This document shows, in pieces, positions 21,655-33,139 of a stretch of 64,000 nt of DNA; position 1 is the first letter of the stretch, and each line of letters starts with the position of its first letter. Source of the stretch: Clusia tigrina (Eukaryota > Arthropoda > Insecta > Diptera > Clusiidae); NCBI GenBank assembly GCA_920105625.2, contig OV050030.1, positions 412,439,034-412,503,033 of the forward strand, in the 5' to 3' direction. Position numbers and translations under genes: made by a program. The notes under the pieces are model-generated. The model had not been told where the DNA came from, made no database searches, and saw only the letters and a program-made list of their open reading frames with translations.

Positions 21655-23216
21655 ATGGAGGTGTTCTTGTCACTTTTCGTGCTCGTTATAGCAGTACTTT
21701 TGGCCTGTCTAAAGTACCAGCATACCTATTGGAGCCGACGTGGTATTCCTCACGATACTCCCCACTTTCTTTATGGCAATATGTGCGGTTGGCGCAAAAC
21801 GAAACATCTCACCGATATATTCGAACCAGTGTACGCCAAATATAAGGGAAGCTGTCCATTTGTGGGGTTTTACTTCGTCCTGAAACCTGCTGTATTACTG
21901 CTAGACCTGGAACTCATCAAGAAAGTTCTCGTAGCGGATTTCAAATCCTTTGCCGACAAAGGGTTCTTCAATAACGAGCGGGATGATCCTCTGACAGCAA
22001 CTATCACCTCCATTAGTGGATGTCAGTGGCAAACACGGCGGAACTTAATAACTCCATTATTTACGTTGAGCAAAATGCGTAAATTATTCCCCGCCGTGCG
22101 GGAAGTGGGCACAGAACTCATTGGCATACTCACTGAGCAGGTAAACGCCTCCGATGACAATGGGCTGGAAATAATGGATCTGATGGGCCGGTTGACGGCA
22201 GATGTGATCGGCAGATGTGCCTTCGGATATGACTGCCACAGCCTGAGCAATCCCAGCGCAGAGTTCTTTGCGATGGGAAGGCGTGTGTTCAACGATTGCA
22301 ACCACAGCTTTTTAGTTGATAGTTTAATAAAAGGCTTTCCAGATTTGGCACGCAAACTACGCATGCGCCAATTACACCCCGACTGTCATGCGTTCTACAT
22401 GCGCATAGTGCGTGAAACTTTGGAGCATCGTGAGCGGAACAACTTGAAGTGCAACGACTACATGGGACTGTTGATCGAACTTAAGGAAAAGGGCGTTCTC
22501 TCCTTTAATGAGCTGGTAGCACAGGCATACGAATTCTTTGTGAGCGGTTTTGTGGGTGCGTCGGCCACCTTAGGGTATGGCCTTTACGAATTGGCCCAAA
22601 ACCAGCATGTCCAGGAGAAATTGAGAACTGAAGTGCAAGATGTGCTGGAACGCCACAACAATGAGTTCACATATGAGGCAATGCTGGAGATGCCGTACAT
22701 GGAGCAAGTGATCTCAGGTCTCCTAATATTAATAAGGAATTTGGACTGAACTCATACTTATTTCTGCCTGCCTATTCTCTTACAGAAACTCTACGGAAGT
22801 ACCCCATTGGAACATTGCTGGTGCGAAAGGCTGACGCGCATTACGAGACTGATGACCCCAAGTACTATATTGAGAAGGGCACCATGGTGCTTATACCCGT
22901 AAGCGCCATACACCATGACCCGGAACTTTATCCAGAACCACATAAATTTGATCCTGAACGCTTCTCTAAGGATGAGGTGATTCAGCGTCATTCCTGTGCC
23001 TGGATGGCATTCGGAGAGGGCCCGCGACAGTGTATTGGTATCAGCTTTGCCAGAATGCAGCTCGTCATTGCCTTCGTTTACTTGATCAGTAATTTTAAAT
23101 TCAGCACTTGCAAGCAAACGCAGCCCTATTTGAAGTTTATGAAAACCCCTTTAGAGCTGATACCCGAAGGTGGAATTTACCTACGAGTGGAGACTATGGA
23201 GAATAATAACAATTAA
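21655..23216 (+). CDS. cytochrome P450, CYP6 family
   Basis: Two exons, 21655-22717 and 22786-23216, join across a 68-bp intron (GTCTCC...TCTCTTACAG) to give 497 residues, normal for CYP6. The intron splits the Glu codon of ETLRKYP, the familiar fly CYP6 position. An N-terminal hydrophobic anchor (residues 1-19) and YWSRRGIPHDTP place it on the ER membrane facing the cytosol. Helix C WQTRR, the ExxR motif ETLR, PEPHKFDPERF and the heme loop FGEGPRQCIG (Cys thiolate ligand) are all present. The I-helix is unusual: SGFVGASAT stands where AGFETSSTT is typical, so the acidic residue and conserved Thr used in oxygen activation are replaced by Val and Gly. CYP6 enzymes oxidise plant toxins and insecticides; this one may have altered chemistry. 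It is nested antisense in the serpin intron. The start is the first ATG and fits the family N terminus. Confidence 0.93.
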
Positions 23217-25079
23217 ATTTAATTATCTTATGAAATTTTAAAAATACTTTAATTAACAAATTTAAAAAAATAGACAAGTCTCCTGTTTTATATCTGAATT
23301 CCAGTAGATGCAGTTGTGGTATTGGTGATGGCGATGGTGATCAAGTAGATTAAAAAAGGCTCAAATAGCTTAAATAATGCAGCTTAGTAGCACTTTAGTT
23401 TATGGGAATTTTGGAATACTCCTCGATATCGAACTCTTTTTGGAACTCTATCCAAATATAATAGAGAATATGGTCTTGGGGTTGTCTTAACATTCTTTCT
23501 TTCTTTTTAATATTTGAGTTTGAAAGTGGATGTTATGGAAGATCCTTAGTATTTGGTTCCATTACTCCCACATCTGTGGAAACAAAAATGATTTTTTTTC
23601 TATCTTAGCAGTCACAAAATCTAGCAAGAGTAAAGGTAGGTCATGTTTTCTCAGAGGTTAACGCCCTTAGCAACCCTAGACAACCCCAAGTCATAATAAT
23701 TTATCCAACAAAGAAACTGTTCAAGATCTTTCCACTCGAAATTATTTTACGAGTTCCTCCAATTTATTGCAATTTGTTACAAAGTCAACATTTTTTGACA
23801 GTTAACATTTCAGTGAAGAAATAGAGCAATCGTCGAGCAGTATTCTTGGACGTAATAATTGTCTGTTTGAACTCGGTGTTGACACTTTTCTATATATCTA
23901 TATATATTTATTAGAAACAAGTTTCGTTGCTGCTTACATTATGGTATTCACTTATGTTATCTTGTGTCGGTTCTAAATTTCACTCCAGTTGTACAAATAG
24001 TCTAGTTTATTATGGGGTATGCATGTAGCATCCCAATAGGAATATAATATCTTATCAGTAAGGTGTAAATCTGTTTCTTTGTTCTTCGATGTCTACTCTT
24101 CAATATTGAGCATATATTGTACATAAAGTCTTCAAAGATAATTTGAATTCGAAATTCGATTACACGTCTTGTGAGACCTCTTCTTAGTAGTCTTGTATAA
24201 GCTTCATCATACTGTTCTAGGGTCTGGACTAACCCGGAATTCTTTATTTTCGAAATTAAGGTTTGGCTCAAAAAAATTTTATCCGAACAATCCTCCTTCG
24301 AGAATAGTACAATAGTCCTTGTGTATCATCGTTTGTTAGTGAAAATCTCTCATTCCATATAGACTTCTCGCTGTATATAAAATACCCCTTAAACTGGGAG
24401 TACTGAATATTTTCTGGCAATCATGACAGTTTTTGAACTATTTTATTTTCTCGTATTTATTAAGCTTTATACCATAATTAAAAATAAAAGCAACTTTCGT
24501 CTCGAAGAACAAAAGAATTAGAAGGCAGCATTTCGAGACTGTGCCTTGAGTGGGATATGAGTACACGAATTTTGAAAAAATTTGTGTGAAACCGCTTTCA
24601 TAAAACGAATCAATCTCTCTGTATCTTTTGGTCCCACAGACTCACATTATCTCTGTCTCTTGGTCTCACTTCCTCTCCGTCTGTTCCTTTGTGTCCCTTT
24701 CTCTATATTTCTTAGTCTCCGTACCCATGTCTTCGTATCTCCAGAGAACATAGAGAAGGGACACTTAAACGTCAAAATTTCTGACGTTTAAAAAAAATGT
24801 CTTTGTTTATCATTAGTTGGATACATGGATAGGTTTGCTTATCATTGGTCAACCAGAATTCTGAAGAAAATCAGCAACTCTACTACAGTTTTGCTCATGT
24901 GCAAGTGTGCGCAAAATAAAGAGTCATTTCTCTGTATTCTCTGGTATCTCTTTCTCTATTTCTGTTTATGTTTATCTTCCTGTCCTACTTTTTCTTTTCC
25001 TGTGTCATTTTCTGCCCCATTTTCTAACTTTATTTTGTTTTCTCCTTTTGTTTGGTTTTGTATTCCTATTTTAATGTAT
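23217..25079. other. intronic, downstream of P450
   Basis: Contains the P450 3' UTR (no clear AATAAA within 100 bases), a small TCTCTGTCTC-rich patch at 24605-24740, and a 10-bp inverted repeat TTAAACGTCA / TGACGTTTAA around 24763-24790. No second P450 or P450 debris was found. Confidence 0.5.
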
Positions 25080-25806
25080 ATTTCTGTCTCTCATGTTCAG
25101 TCTCTCCTTCTGTCTTTCTTTATATCTTTCTTTCTGTCTCTCTTGCTGTCTCTCTTTCGGTCTCAGTTTCTGCTTCTCTTCATATGTCTATATTTGCATT
25201 TCTTTCTGCATCTTATTCTTTTTCTTTTTATCTGTCTTTCTCTCAATGTCGATCTCTCCCTCTCTCTCTACTTTTCTCTCTGTCGCCCTCTCTCTTTATC
25301 TCTCTCTCTCTCTCTGCCTCTCACTTTCTTTTTCTCTCATTCTCTCCCTCAAATTATTGCTTTTGCTAGCTGTCTCCATCACACAAATCATTCAAATTTT
25401 GAAGTAAACTGGGATATAATCTTAGAAGCTCCTTAATTTCCTACTGGGTGTATAAAGTAAACACTCCATAAATACAGTAAATAAAGTATTTTTTTTTGTG
25501 CAATAGTCGTGTTCATATGTCATCGAGTTGAAATGGCTGTTGGCAATTATTTGGATATAAGTAATTAAAATTCTTAGAAATGAAAATGGAATTAGTTTAG
25601 TTGATAAATTTCGCATTAGTCGCAATTATTTTGTCTGCTGTTAAAACAGACTTAATTATTATTGACTCTTTTGCGGGAAATTGGCGAACAATTGGTATGC
25701 GATAGTAGTAAGAAAACAACCCACGTTCAAGCAGTCTCCCTAAAAAGACTTTCTACCAGGGGTCGACCGGTTGTAGTAATTTTACTGATATTAAAACTGA
25801 AGTTGA
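25080..25806 (+). repeat. duplicated P450-upstream block, copy 2
   Basis: Direct-orientation copy of 20600-21385, with the same order of landmarks: the TCTCTCTGTCT tract, the TTTCCTACTGGGTGTAT site, GTAATTA, TTGTCTGCTGTTAAAACAG, and GTAGTAATTTTACTGATATTAA. By eye, similarity outside the simple repeat is roughly 75-85 percent. No P450 coding sequence follows it, so it may mark a lost tandem P450 copy. Confidence 0.8.
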
Positions 25807-25907
25807 ATGGGGTCTGCATATAATTGAAACCATGTACGGAAGTAGAAGGGGATGTGAAGGGAACTTCAATGTGCAACTGAACTTCAATGACAATTTCGGA
25901 AAATGTT

Positions 25908-25935
25908 TATAAAGCCTAAACTAAATACATCAGTC
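25908..25935 (+). promoter_or_regulatory. TATA plus initiator downstream of duplicated block
   Basis: TATAAAG at 25908 and a perfect fly initiator TCAGTC at 25930 lie 24 bases apart, about 100 bases after copy 2 of the duplicated P450-upstream block. The spacing is a little short. No coding region that I can recognise follows, so this may be a relic promoter or chance. Confidence 0.2.
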
Positions 25936-28660
25936 GAGGAACTGGTAACCAACTGGAAATTTCCTACGTTTATTTGTTAATCTAAACTGAAGTATTTGAG
26001 CCCAATGTAGAAAATGAGCCCTTTCCCTGGATGATGTATTATGAATGTAGTGGAAAGCCAACACAATAAATTTGAAGATCTATAGAGCAAGAGAGATACA
26101 CTTTTTAAACGTGGTGAGTATATAAATATTCTCCAGTGTACTTTTATACCAGACTTTCTATAAATACAGAATTCATTATGATGGGTTGTTGTATGAAGAA
26201 AGAGCTGTAAAAAATTTATGAGAGAATGATTTATAATAAATTATTTAGCACTATTGAGGCATAGTGTGACCGCCTCCCTATCATATATAAATACTCCACA
26301 CCTTAATCAAATTAAACCCATCTGGAAGTCTTTTCAGATTATAACATTAATATTTGGCACTAGACTATTCTGTGTGGCAAAATTGGTGGGATGATACCAG
26401 CCTCACGGATGACCCTACCCCGACTTTGGTCATTTTTACTGGTTTCTATAATACTTTCATAATAGGTGCGAGCATACACGTATAAAGGCCAATAGAAAGG
26501 TTCTAAAATAATGCGAGTTCCAAAGTAAGTGGTATCCTAGTGCGCATTTCCATATGTGAATGTGTCTAACAACACTACCAGCAGCACCAATGCCTCCATT
26601 GCCTCCTCTCGTAGCATGAATTTCCGCAACGTTAAATCAAGAAATTTCAAATTAAAAGCATTTTTGATGAAATTTTTAGCACATTCCCCAAAGTGTCATT
26701 AACAGAGCCACACGACGGTGTACGCGCGCATCGCTCGCAAGTGCAGATAAAGTGCCAAAGGAACGCTTTCACGCGGAAATTATGTGCGTGGGTGTAGGAG
26801 GGCGCTTAAGTGTATGCACGTGTTTGTGTGTGGGTGTGGGGTGGGAGGAGGTATGTGTGTTTGTGTGTGGGGAATTGCAGTGAACGGTACTTGACATTGC
26901 GTTGTCAGGCTGGTGCCGAAAGGAAACGGTTGCTTTTCGTGTCTGCCAGCACCCTTCCCTCAGCATAATTGCCGTTGATACTCGCGATGTACGTCGACAA
27001 AATTTTATAAAAATGTTCTTTCTTTTTTGCAAATTTCTCTCTCTCTCTCTCTCTTTTAATATTTGTGGGCATAAAGAAGTGTCCTTCACTGTCGATTGCA
27101 TTTCCGCAAGCGCTCTCAATCAGCCCAATCAATACTTTTTTAAATGAATTATCCCCTCCCCACCCAACCACAGTGAAAGTGTGTGTGTGTGGGTTATTTT
27201 TTTTCTAGACTCTACTCGGTTTTATTTACCGCCCTAATCAAATACGCGAGCGCTTCGGTGGGATTTCGCCCACCGCAGGCATTCTTGCTCTCTATGCATT
27301 TTGCATATTCATGAATATGCGGCACTATTTTGCTATGCACACTCTCCACCATTCCCACTCAGCATCCGCATACCGCCCGCCACCACCCGCACACATCACT
27401 TTGCTCCGCAACGCAAACGTTATTTTGGCATTAGATTTACCAGCACTTGTGTGCCTTTTGGGCTAATCACTTTCAACATTGCTGCTGCTGGAAAGCTACC
27501 ACAGACCAAGAGCGTTTAGGGGCTGTCAGTGTGCGGGGGAGTGAGTGGTGTGCGGCGAGCAGGTAATTATTACGGCGCAGCATACACACGGAAAATTGCT
27601 ATTTAAGCCGAAATAACGGGACGAAGACTGGATTTGGGAATTGCTTCCTCTATCAGTAGCTGGGTGGAGTGGCAAAGGGCCCGGTGAGAGGCAATGCAAA
27701 ATCTTCACAATATTTGGCAGTTTGAGCCAGCTTTAATGAAGACGGTTCGAAATTGCAGAGCAGGTGAGGACGACATGTAAACGCTCTTGTTGTGTCAAAA
27801 ATAGTTTCTTAATAAAAATTTGGTTTAGAAAAGAAAGAAGCTAAAATTCCAAGATTGTTCCAATTTACATCGACTTATTTACTATGACTGGAAAAACCAC
27901 ACTTCTTGTGTTAAATTTTTGGAGGAATGAAGTAAGAAGGAAGAGAATTCTCCTTCCTCGTGGTAGCTGTCATTTTGACATGGTTCGATTTAGTCTTATT
28001 TATAGATCGGTTTTAATATTACAGCTATACTATTAATGAGACTATTACATGTATATTATATATTATACCTTCACGGAAATATTTTGCAAAAAAAAACATG
28101 TTTTAAAATATTTGTCTTAGAAAGAAACGTCCTCAAATTTGTATGTCAAAAAACGTTCCTTAAAAAATAGCTTGTTAAATTTTGAATGACAAAAAAGTTT
28201 CAAAAAAAAATTTGACTTTTTGAGTGACGAGATATTCGATCAAACGGTACGACCTCTGCTTAGTAATTTCAAGAGTTCATAGGACGACAATTTAGAGGGA
28301 ATTAAATCACTCGTGTTTGAAACTCGCACCAACCCTCCAAACTGTTGACCACTGTATTAGATGAGGAGCAATACGCAGACCATTAAAGTCATCATATCCG
28401 TAAAATACCTAGGAAACTGTTAAGAGATAATAAAATCTCAAAATCTTCTCGAACAGTGTCTAGAAATCATCCCGAATAATATACCGAAATTATGTCGAAG
28501 AATATCTTCCAATTTTCGCGAATAATATCTCCAAACCTTCTCAATGAAAATTCCACTCTCTCATATGAAGAATCCTCTTATGCCGAAATCTCTTAAAGAA
28601 ACATTTTTCCACCCCATTCAGAAGAGGAGAATTTAATTCAGAATATGGCTGATTGTGTCA
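25936..28660. other. intronic, with a less AT-rich block at 26.7-27.75 kb
   Basis: 26740-27750 is less AT-rich and contains TG/GT tracts, a (CT)n run at 27036-27054 and CCGCCCGCCACCACCCGCAC. It may be a regulatory block of the serpin or the P450. 28440-28600 holds a degenerate CGAATAATATCTCC repeat. No coding sequence recognised. Confidence 0.45.
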
Positions 28661-28668
28661 GGTTAGAT

Positions 28669-28840
28669 CAGAGGTCGCCAAAGTGGTTTATATAGACCCC
28701 CAGGGGTCTATTTAACAAAAGCGGGCGTCGATCTGAGCCAGGGGATTTTGCGATTTTCGTAAAAAAATACAAATTTTGCTTTAATTAACAGAAAATTACT
28801 ATTATGGGGGTCGATGATCAAAAAAATGTGGCAGCCCATG
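28669..28840. mobile_element. hAT-like MITE, 172 bp
   Basis: The element starts CAGAGGTCGCCAAAGTGG and ends, on the opposite strand, CATGGGCTGCCACATT, giving an imperfect terminal inverted repeat of the CAGNGG type. GGTTAGAT (28661-28668) and GGTTAGAG (28841-28848) flank it and match at 7 of 8 positions, as for an aged 8-bp hAT target duplication. It has no coding capacity. Confidence 0.65.
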
Positions 28841-28848
28841 GGTTAGAG

Positions 28849-29890
28849 AAAGGAGAGTTCGACTATTTAACTGGAGATATCTCGAATAATAGATTATCAT
28901 ACATTTTTGATGCTGGTCTAACCCTCCCGTTTTTTGTAAAGCTTTAATAAATTTATATTTCCTGTTTCATCCGCCCAAGATACACTCTTTAAAGAGTGGT
29001 AAATTATTCTACACTCTAGAGACAGCTTAAAAGTCAACTGGGAAAGTCAGCTATATATGTCAAAGTTAACATGCCAAGATACGAACCATACTAAAATTAG
29101 TTTACTTGCAGAAACAAGCACGGGTTCCAAGATTGATAATCAGTGGTAGATATTAGAGGTAGAGAATTTGAAGTATTTACTTCTTGCTTAAAACCCTTCT
29201 ATATGATTTCTCACTTTTGTTTATAGTGTCCATTACACCACGAATATTTTTTCATTGTGTAATTGGAGCATTTGGAGCACCTTACGGATATGGATAATAA
29301 GTGAAAGATCTCAGATGATGATACTTTGAAGTAATTATTCCACGTATAAATCCCTTCCTTATCATATTATCTGCATTGTTTACATTTAAAGGATATTTCT
29401 CGGTGAATAAGTGGTGGAGATAATCAGTGGTGGAGATGATCAGTGGTAGATCATATGGAAGAGAACTGGACTTAGTCCCTGTTTAAAACTATTCCATATG
29501 ATTATCTAGTAGGGGTTGATTCTCTGGAGTTCAGTATGGAAGCAAGTCGGTAGTCCAATGTATGAATAGCAATATAAGACACAACTTTATTAGTTATGTG
29601 TAAAATTTGAAGGATCAAAAATATGGCGCTCACTTCCGCAAAAACTGTTTTAAAAACTATTTTAATTAATTCAAACAGGAGAAGCAATAATGAAACATGT
29701 TTCAATTAAAATTAAATAAGAGAAAGTTTCCTTATTAATAAGAATGAGGGACTTATAAAATTCATACTAAAATATAAGAACCTAACTCAAAAAAAAATAA
29801 AAAATTATTATAAGAAGGAAAGAAATAAAAAGAAGAGGAAAAATCACGGGACAGTGGAGTATTATAAAAATTCACAATTAAAGAGCTCAC
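28849..29890. other. intronic, no feature recognised
   Basis: AT-rich, with a short repeated phrase (GATAATCAGTGGTGGAGATGATCAGTGGTAGA) near 29415-29450. Nothing else seen. Confidence 0.5.
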
Positions 29891-30384
29891 CTGGAACCAA
29901 TGATTTTCTTTGATGATTCACCATCACGTTCGGTGTTGTCGCTTCTGTTGTTGCTGTTGTTGATGTTGCTGCGGTTGTTGTTATTACGGATAACGTCGGC
30001 GACCTTGGCTGCTGTGCCCTCAGAGTCCACCTGCGCGGGAACGGCGGCCTCGTAAGCGAAGGCCGGTTGCATGGGAGTGCTGAAGGCTTTAGCGGAGGAT
30101 GTGGCGGAACTTGTGGTGGATGTGGTACTGTAAGTGGTTAGTGCGGGCAAGGAGGGTGCGGTTGTTGACTTTTGTTGTTTTTGTTTCAATAGCGGCGTTA
30201 CATAAGCGTTAGGAATGTCAACTAAACCGGCAGCGTCCCCATCACCACTGCTGCCGTCACCGACATCGCCACCGCCACTATCACCTGCAGCGGGCGGTTC
30301 GTCAGTGTAGGTGGGCGGATAGGCAAATCCGTGCTGGCTGTGCTGGAGCACCACCAGGGCCAGTATGAAAATATTTAAGCGCAT
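29891..30384 (-). CDS. signal-peptide first coding exon of the giant serpin
   Basis: This exon encodes the first 164 residues plus two bases of a split codon. The ATG at 30384-30382 starts MRLNIFILALVVLQHSQHGFA, a good signal peptide with cleavage likely near residue 21. An open frame also exists three codons upstream, but it begins with TTG. The mature start is Pro/Gly/Asp-rich, followed by Ser/Thr-rich and Asn-rich stretches. The reading ends TCC-AG followed by GTGAGC, a consensus splice donor (GT at 29890-29889); the frame stops at TGA directly after it, as expected for an intron. Joining AG to the T at 17612 gives AGT (Ser) and keeps the frame of the large exon, and the total of 7,263 coding bases is divisible by three. 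The large exon has no signal peptide of its own, so this exon supplies what a secreted serpin needs. No transcript evidence was available. Confidence 0.75.
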
Positions 30385-30720
30385 TGCCTTCAACTTTGTT
30401 GTTATTTATTTATTTTTTTCCAGAGTGTCTTGCGTCCCTTTTGCTCAGTGTTTGTTGTGTTGTTGTTGTTGTTATTCCTTAGCCTCAGGCTTTGGACGTT
30501 TTTATATTTTTTCTCTTTTACCTGTCTTTGTGCTTAGCAATTTTTATGATATTTTATTTATTTTTATTTTAACAACCTCTGCTTGCACATCTCCTCCACC
30601 TTTTCCGACCTATTGTTTGTTGTGTAACCGTAGTGTTCACTGTGTACCCTGTTGTTTTTGTTGTTGCTATTATTATTGTTGTTCTGCTGGCTCTTTATTT
30701 GTTCAACTTTACAGGTCACT

Positions 30721-30896
30721 CTGCAATAACAAAGGGAAAATTAATTAATGCGTCGTTAAGTAAAACGTAATTTGTGTTTGTTATTTTGTGTTCTTTCTCA
30801 AGTATTTGCGAGATATTCAAGTGAAAAATGTCAGGCAGCACGCAGTCAGGCAGCCAGGCAGGCAGGCAACTCCTGTGCTGTCCTGCACTTTTACAC
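30721..30896 (-). other. possible 5'-UTR intron of the serpin gene
   Basis: On the minus strand, CAG followed by GTGTAAAAG (donor at 30896-30895) and CCCTTTGTTATTGCAG (AG at 30722-30721) could bound a 176-bp intron. A 5'-UTR exon would then run from 30720 to the ATG at 30384. That stretch is rich in AACAAC/AATAAT runs, common in fly leaders. Other transcription starts fit equally well. Confidence 0.25.
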
Positions 30897-30897
30897 C

Positions 30898-31959
30898 TGC
30901 ACCGATGCGAACCGAGCGACCGGTGACTTATTTTGATGGACATTTACTTAATTTACAAGGCTTATAAAATAGAATTTCAACATTTCTGACGACGTGCCTT
31001 CTAAAAAATACCCTCAAGATATGAATTGTATATTTATTTAGAAAATGGGGGAGCTTTGCCAGCGTCACCCGAGCTCTCACAATGGCCTTTAAATTTTCTA
31101 TCGCCCTTAGATTCGCACTCGCCATCGCATCGCTCCCAAGGCGGCTTATTTCAATTAAGTCAATTCGTGGCCTACGGATATTTAAGATTTCAGTTTGTGT
31201 AAATTTTGTGTCGAAAATCAAATGACAATTTATTCAGCATTTAAGAAATGACAATTATGGTGGTGATGGAACACCAGGGAAGCTGACAAAATATCCTCGG
31301 GGGTCGGAGATTATGTACACAAATCATTATTAGGCGATTACAGGAAACTCACAGCAATCAAGCGGCAGTTAATTTTATTCTAAGCAATTTTCGAGATATT
31401 TTTTTTAGTTCGTAATTTAGTTGTGTTTGCTTTGAATCACGATGAATTACTGTCAAGATATGCTTGAAACCTTGCGAATTCAGGTTTTTTGCATATTATT
31501 ACTTGGTAAGTCATCTTAAAAAGAAATTATAGAAATTTTTCTTACGTATTATATACACCATATTGACATTCATATTCAAAAGTTGACTGCATCGTTACAA
31601 TCTCCTATTCTTAAGTATTGTACCCCGCCCCTAATTTCTTTAAATAATATTTTTGGAATTATTCGTTGGTGTCGCAAAAGTCTCCAAGTCCCGGTTTAGT
31701 TTAGTACTGAATTGCTCTTAAGGAGGGATTTTTTGATTACAGCTCAAGGGGAACAAGGTGTCTTTATAGTGTTGATCACATCATCCCGTGTTCTTAAGCA
31801 GGAAAAGTTCAGGAGACATTGACTATGTTTTTCTTTTTTAAGTGATCTCATATAATTTTGAATTTTGGAAATTTTCCTCATAAAGAAGTTCTCAACACCT
31901 TAAAAGTCGTTTACCTCTCCATTCAATGTGATTGGTATCATTGTTCTGCAAGTTTAATG
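30898..31959. other. upstream flank of the serpin gene
   Basis: This should contain the serpin promoter if the gene model is right. A less AT-rich stretch lies at 30830-31180. I could not pick a core promoter with confidence. Confidence 0.4.
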
Positions 31960-32640
31960 AGAAATTTTATAGTAGGTTGTAAAGAAAGTTTTATAGTAAG
32001 TCTGATAGTAAGTTATATATATTATAGTATGTTTATAGCATATTTATAGTCGAGGATATTAAACGTATAGGTTTATAGTCAGTTTTATATTAAGTTTTAA
32101 AATAGTTTTATTAAAAATATTATAGGAAGTTTTATAGCAAATTGTATGGGGTAGGGGGTTGGTGAGATTGAAACTATAGCTTTAGAGTAAGTTATATAGT
32201 AAGTCTTATAATAAGTTCTATAGTCTTATAAGTAAGTTTTATAGTCTTCAGTAATTGATATTTAAAAACCATAGGGTCATAGTAAGTTTTTTAATGTGTT
32301 TTGTGGTAAGTTTCCAAGTCCATTTTCTGGTAAGTTTTATAGTAAGGTGTATAGCCTTCATTGGGGAGGTCCAAATATAGGTTTATAGTAAGTTTTATTG
32401 TAAGTATAATAATAAGTTTTAGATGAAGTTGTATAGAAAGTTTTATAATAAGTTTTATAGTCTTCAGTATATAGTCTTATAGTCTTGAGATAAAAAAGTA
32501 TAGGTTCATAATAATTTTTTTAATGTATTTTATGGTAAGTTTCCAAGTCCGTTTTCTGCTAAGTTTTATGGTAAGTTGGATAGTCTTCAGTGGGTGAGGT
32601 ACAAATATAGGTTTATAGTAAGTTTGACAGTAAGTATTGT
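31960..32640. repeat. TTTATAGTAAG satellite-like array, left part
   Basis: An 11-12-bp monomer (TTTATAGTAAG) forms a looser unit of roughly 105-115 bp marked by CTTCAGTGGGTGAGGT...TATAGGTTTATAG. The array resumes at about 33140 after a 500-bp interruption. Confidence 0.75.
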
Positions 32641-32756
32641 CACCAACTTTTTCGGGGCCGGGGTACAACTCAGCCATTCCAGGGTTCGTCAGCAGAATAA
32701 AAACTTCCTGGTTCACAGTAGTCCTCTGGTTTAGTCTAACTTTCTTAGATCCTTTA

Positions 32757-32955
32757 GACGTTTGTTACTCTGCTTTGCTTGTTACTCTACTATGTTTGTT
32801 ATTCTACTTTGTTTGTTGCCCTGCTTTGTTTCTTACTCTGCCTTATTTTTTACTATGCTTTGTTTTTTACTCTGCCTTGTTCCTTACTTTGCCTTGTTTG
32901 TTACTCCTCTTTACTCTAACTCTGCTTTTCTTTTACTCTGCTGTACTCTGCTTTA
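32757..32955. repeat. pyrimidine-rich minisatellite (TTTGTTACTCTGC)
   Basis: Degenerate units of about 18-20 bp of the form TTTGTTACTCTGCTTTG, lying inside the segment that interrupts the TTTATAGTAAG array. The Leu/Phe/Tyr-rich open frames across it are translated repeat. Confidence 0.75.
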
Positions 32956-33139
32956 TGAAAGATTCTCAATCACTATTTAACCCACTGAAAGTTTAACGTG
33001 ATTGAGAATTTGTTTCATACAAAAGAATGATACAAACGAATCAAAATCTGATTCGCCCACTTTGATTCATTATTTTTTGAATAAGCAAGATTTTGTGTGG
33101 GTGCAATTTGTCCGTAGGCGATTTTCATCTTCACAGAAT

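Larger units (their letters stand above)
17613..29890 (-). other. 12.3-kb intron of the serpin gene, hosting a nested P450
   Basis: The intron has donor GTGAGC at 29890 and acceptor TTTCTCTGTTACAG at 17613, with a possible branch point (TTAATGAT) about 20 bases upstream of the acceptor. It contains a Jockey RT remnant near 19.5-19.95 kb, a CYP6 gene on the opposite strand, two related low-complexity/duplicated blocks, and a small hAT-like element. The boundaries rest on consensus splice signals and phase agreement only. Confidence 0.65.

Noticed and set aside
29887..30393. Independent small secreted protein of 165-168 residues
   Set aside because: The stop falls in the donor itself (AG/GTGA), and splicing in phase to the leaderless serpin exon is the better explanation; the first codon of the longer frame is TTG.
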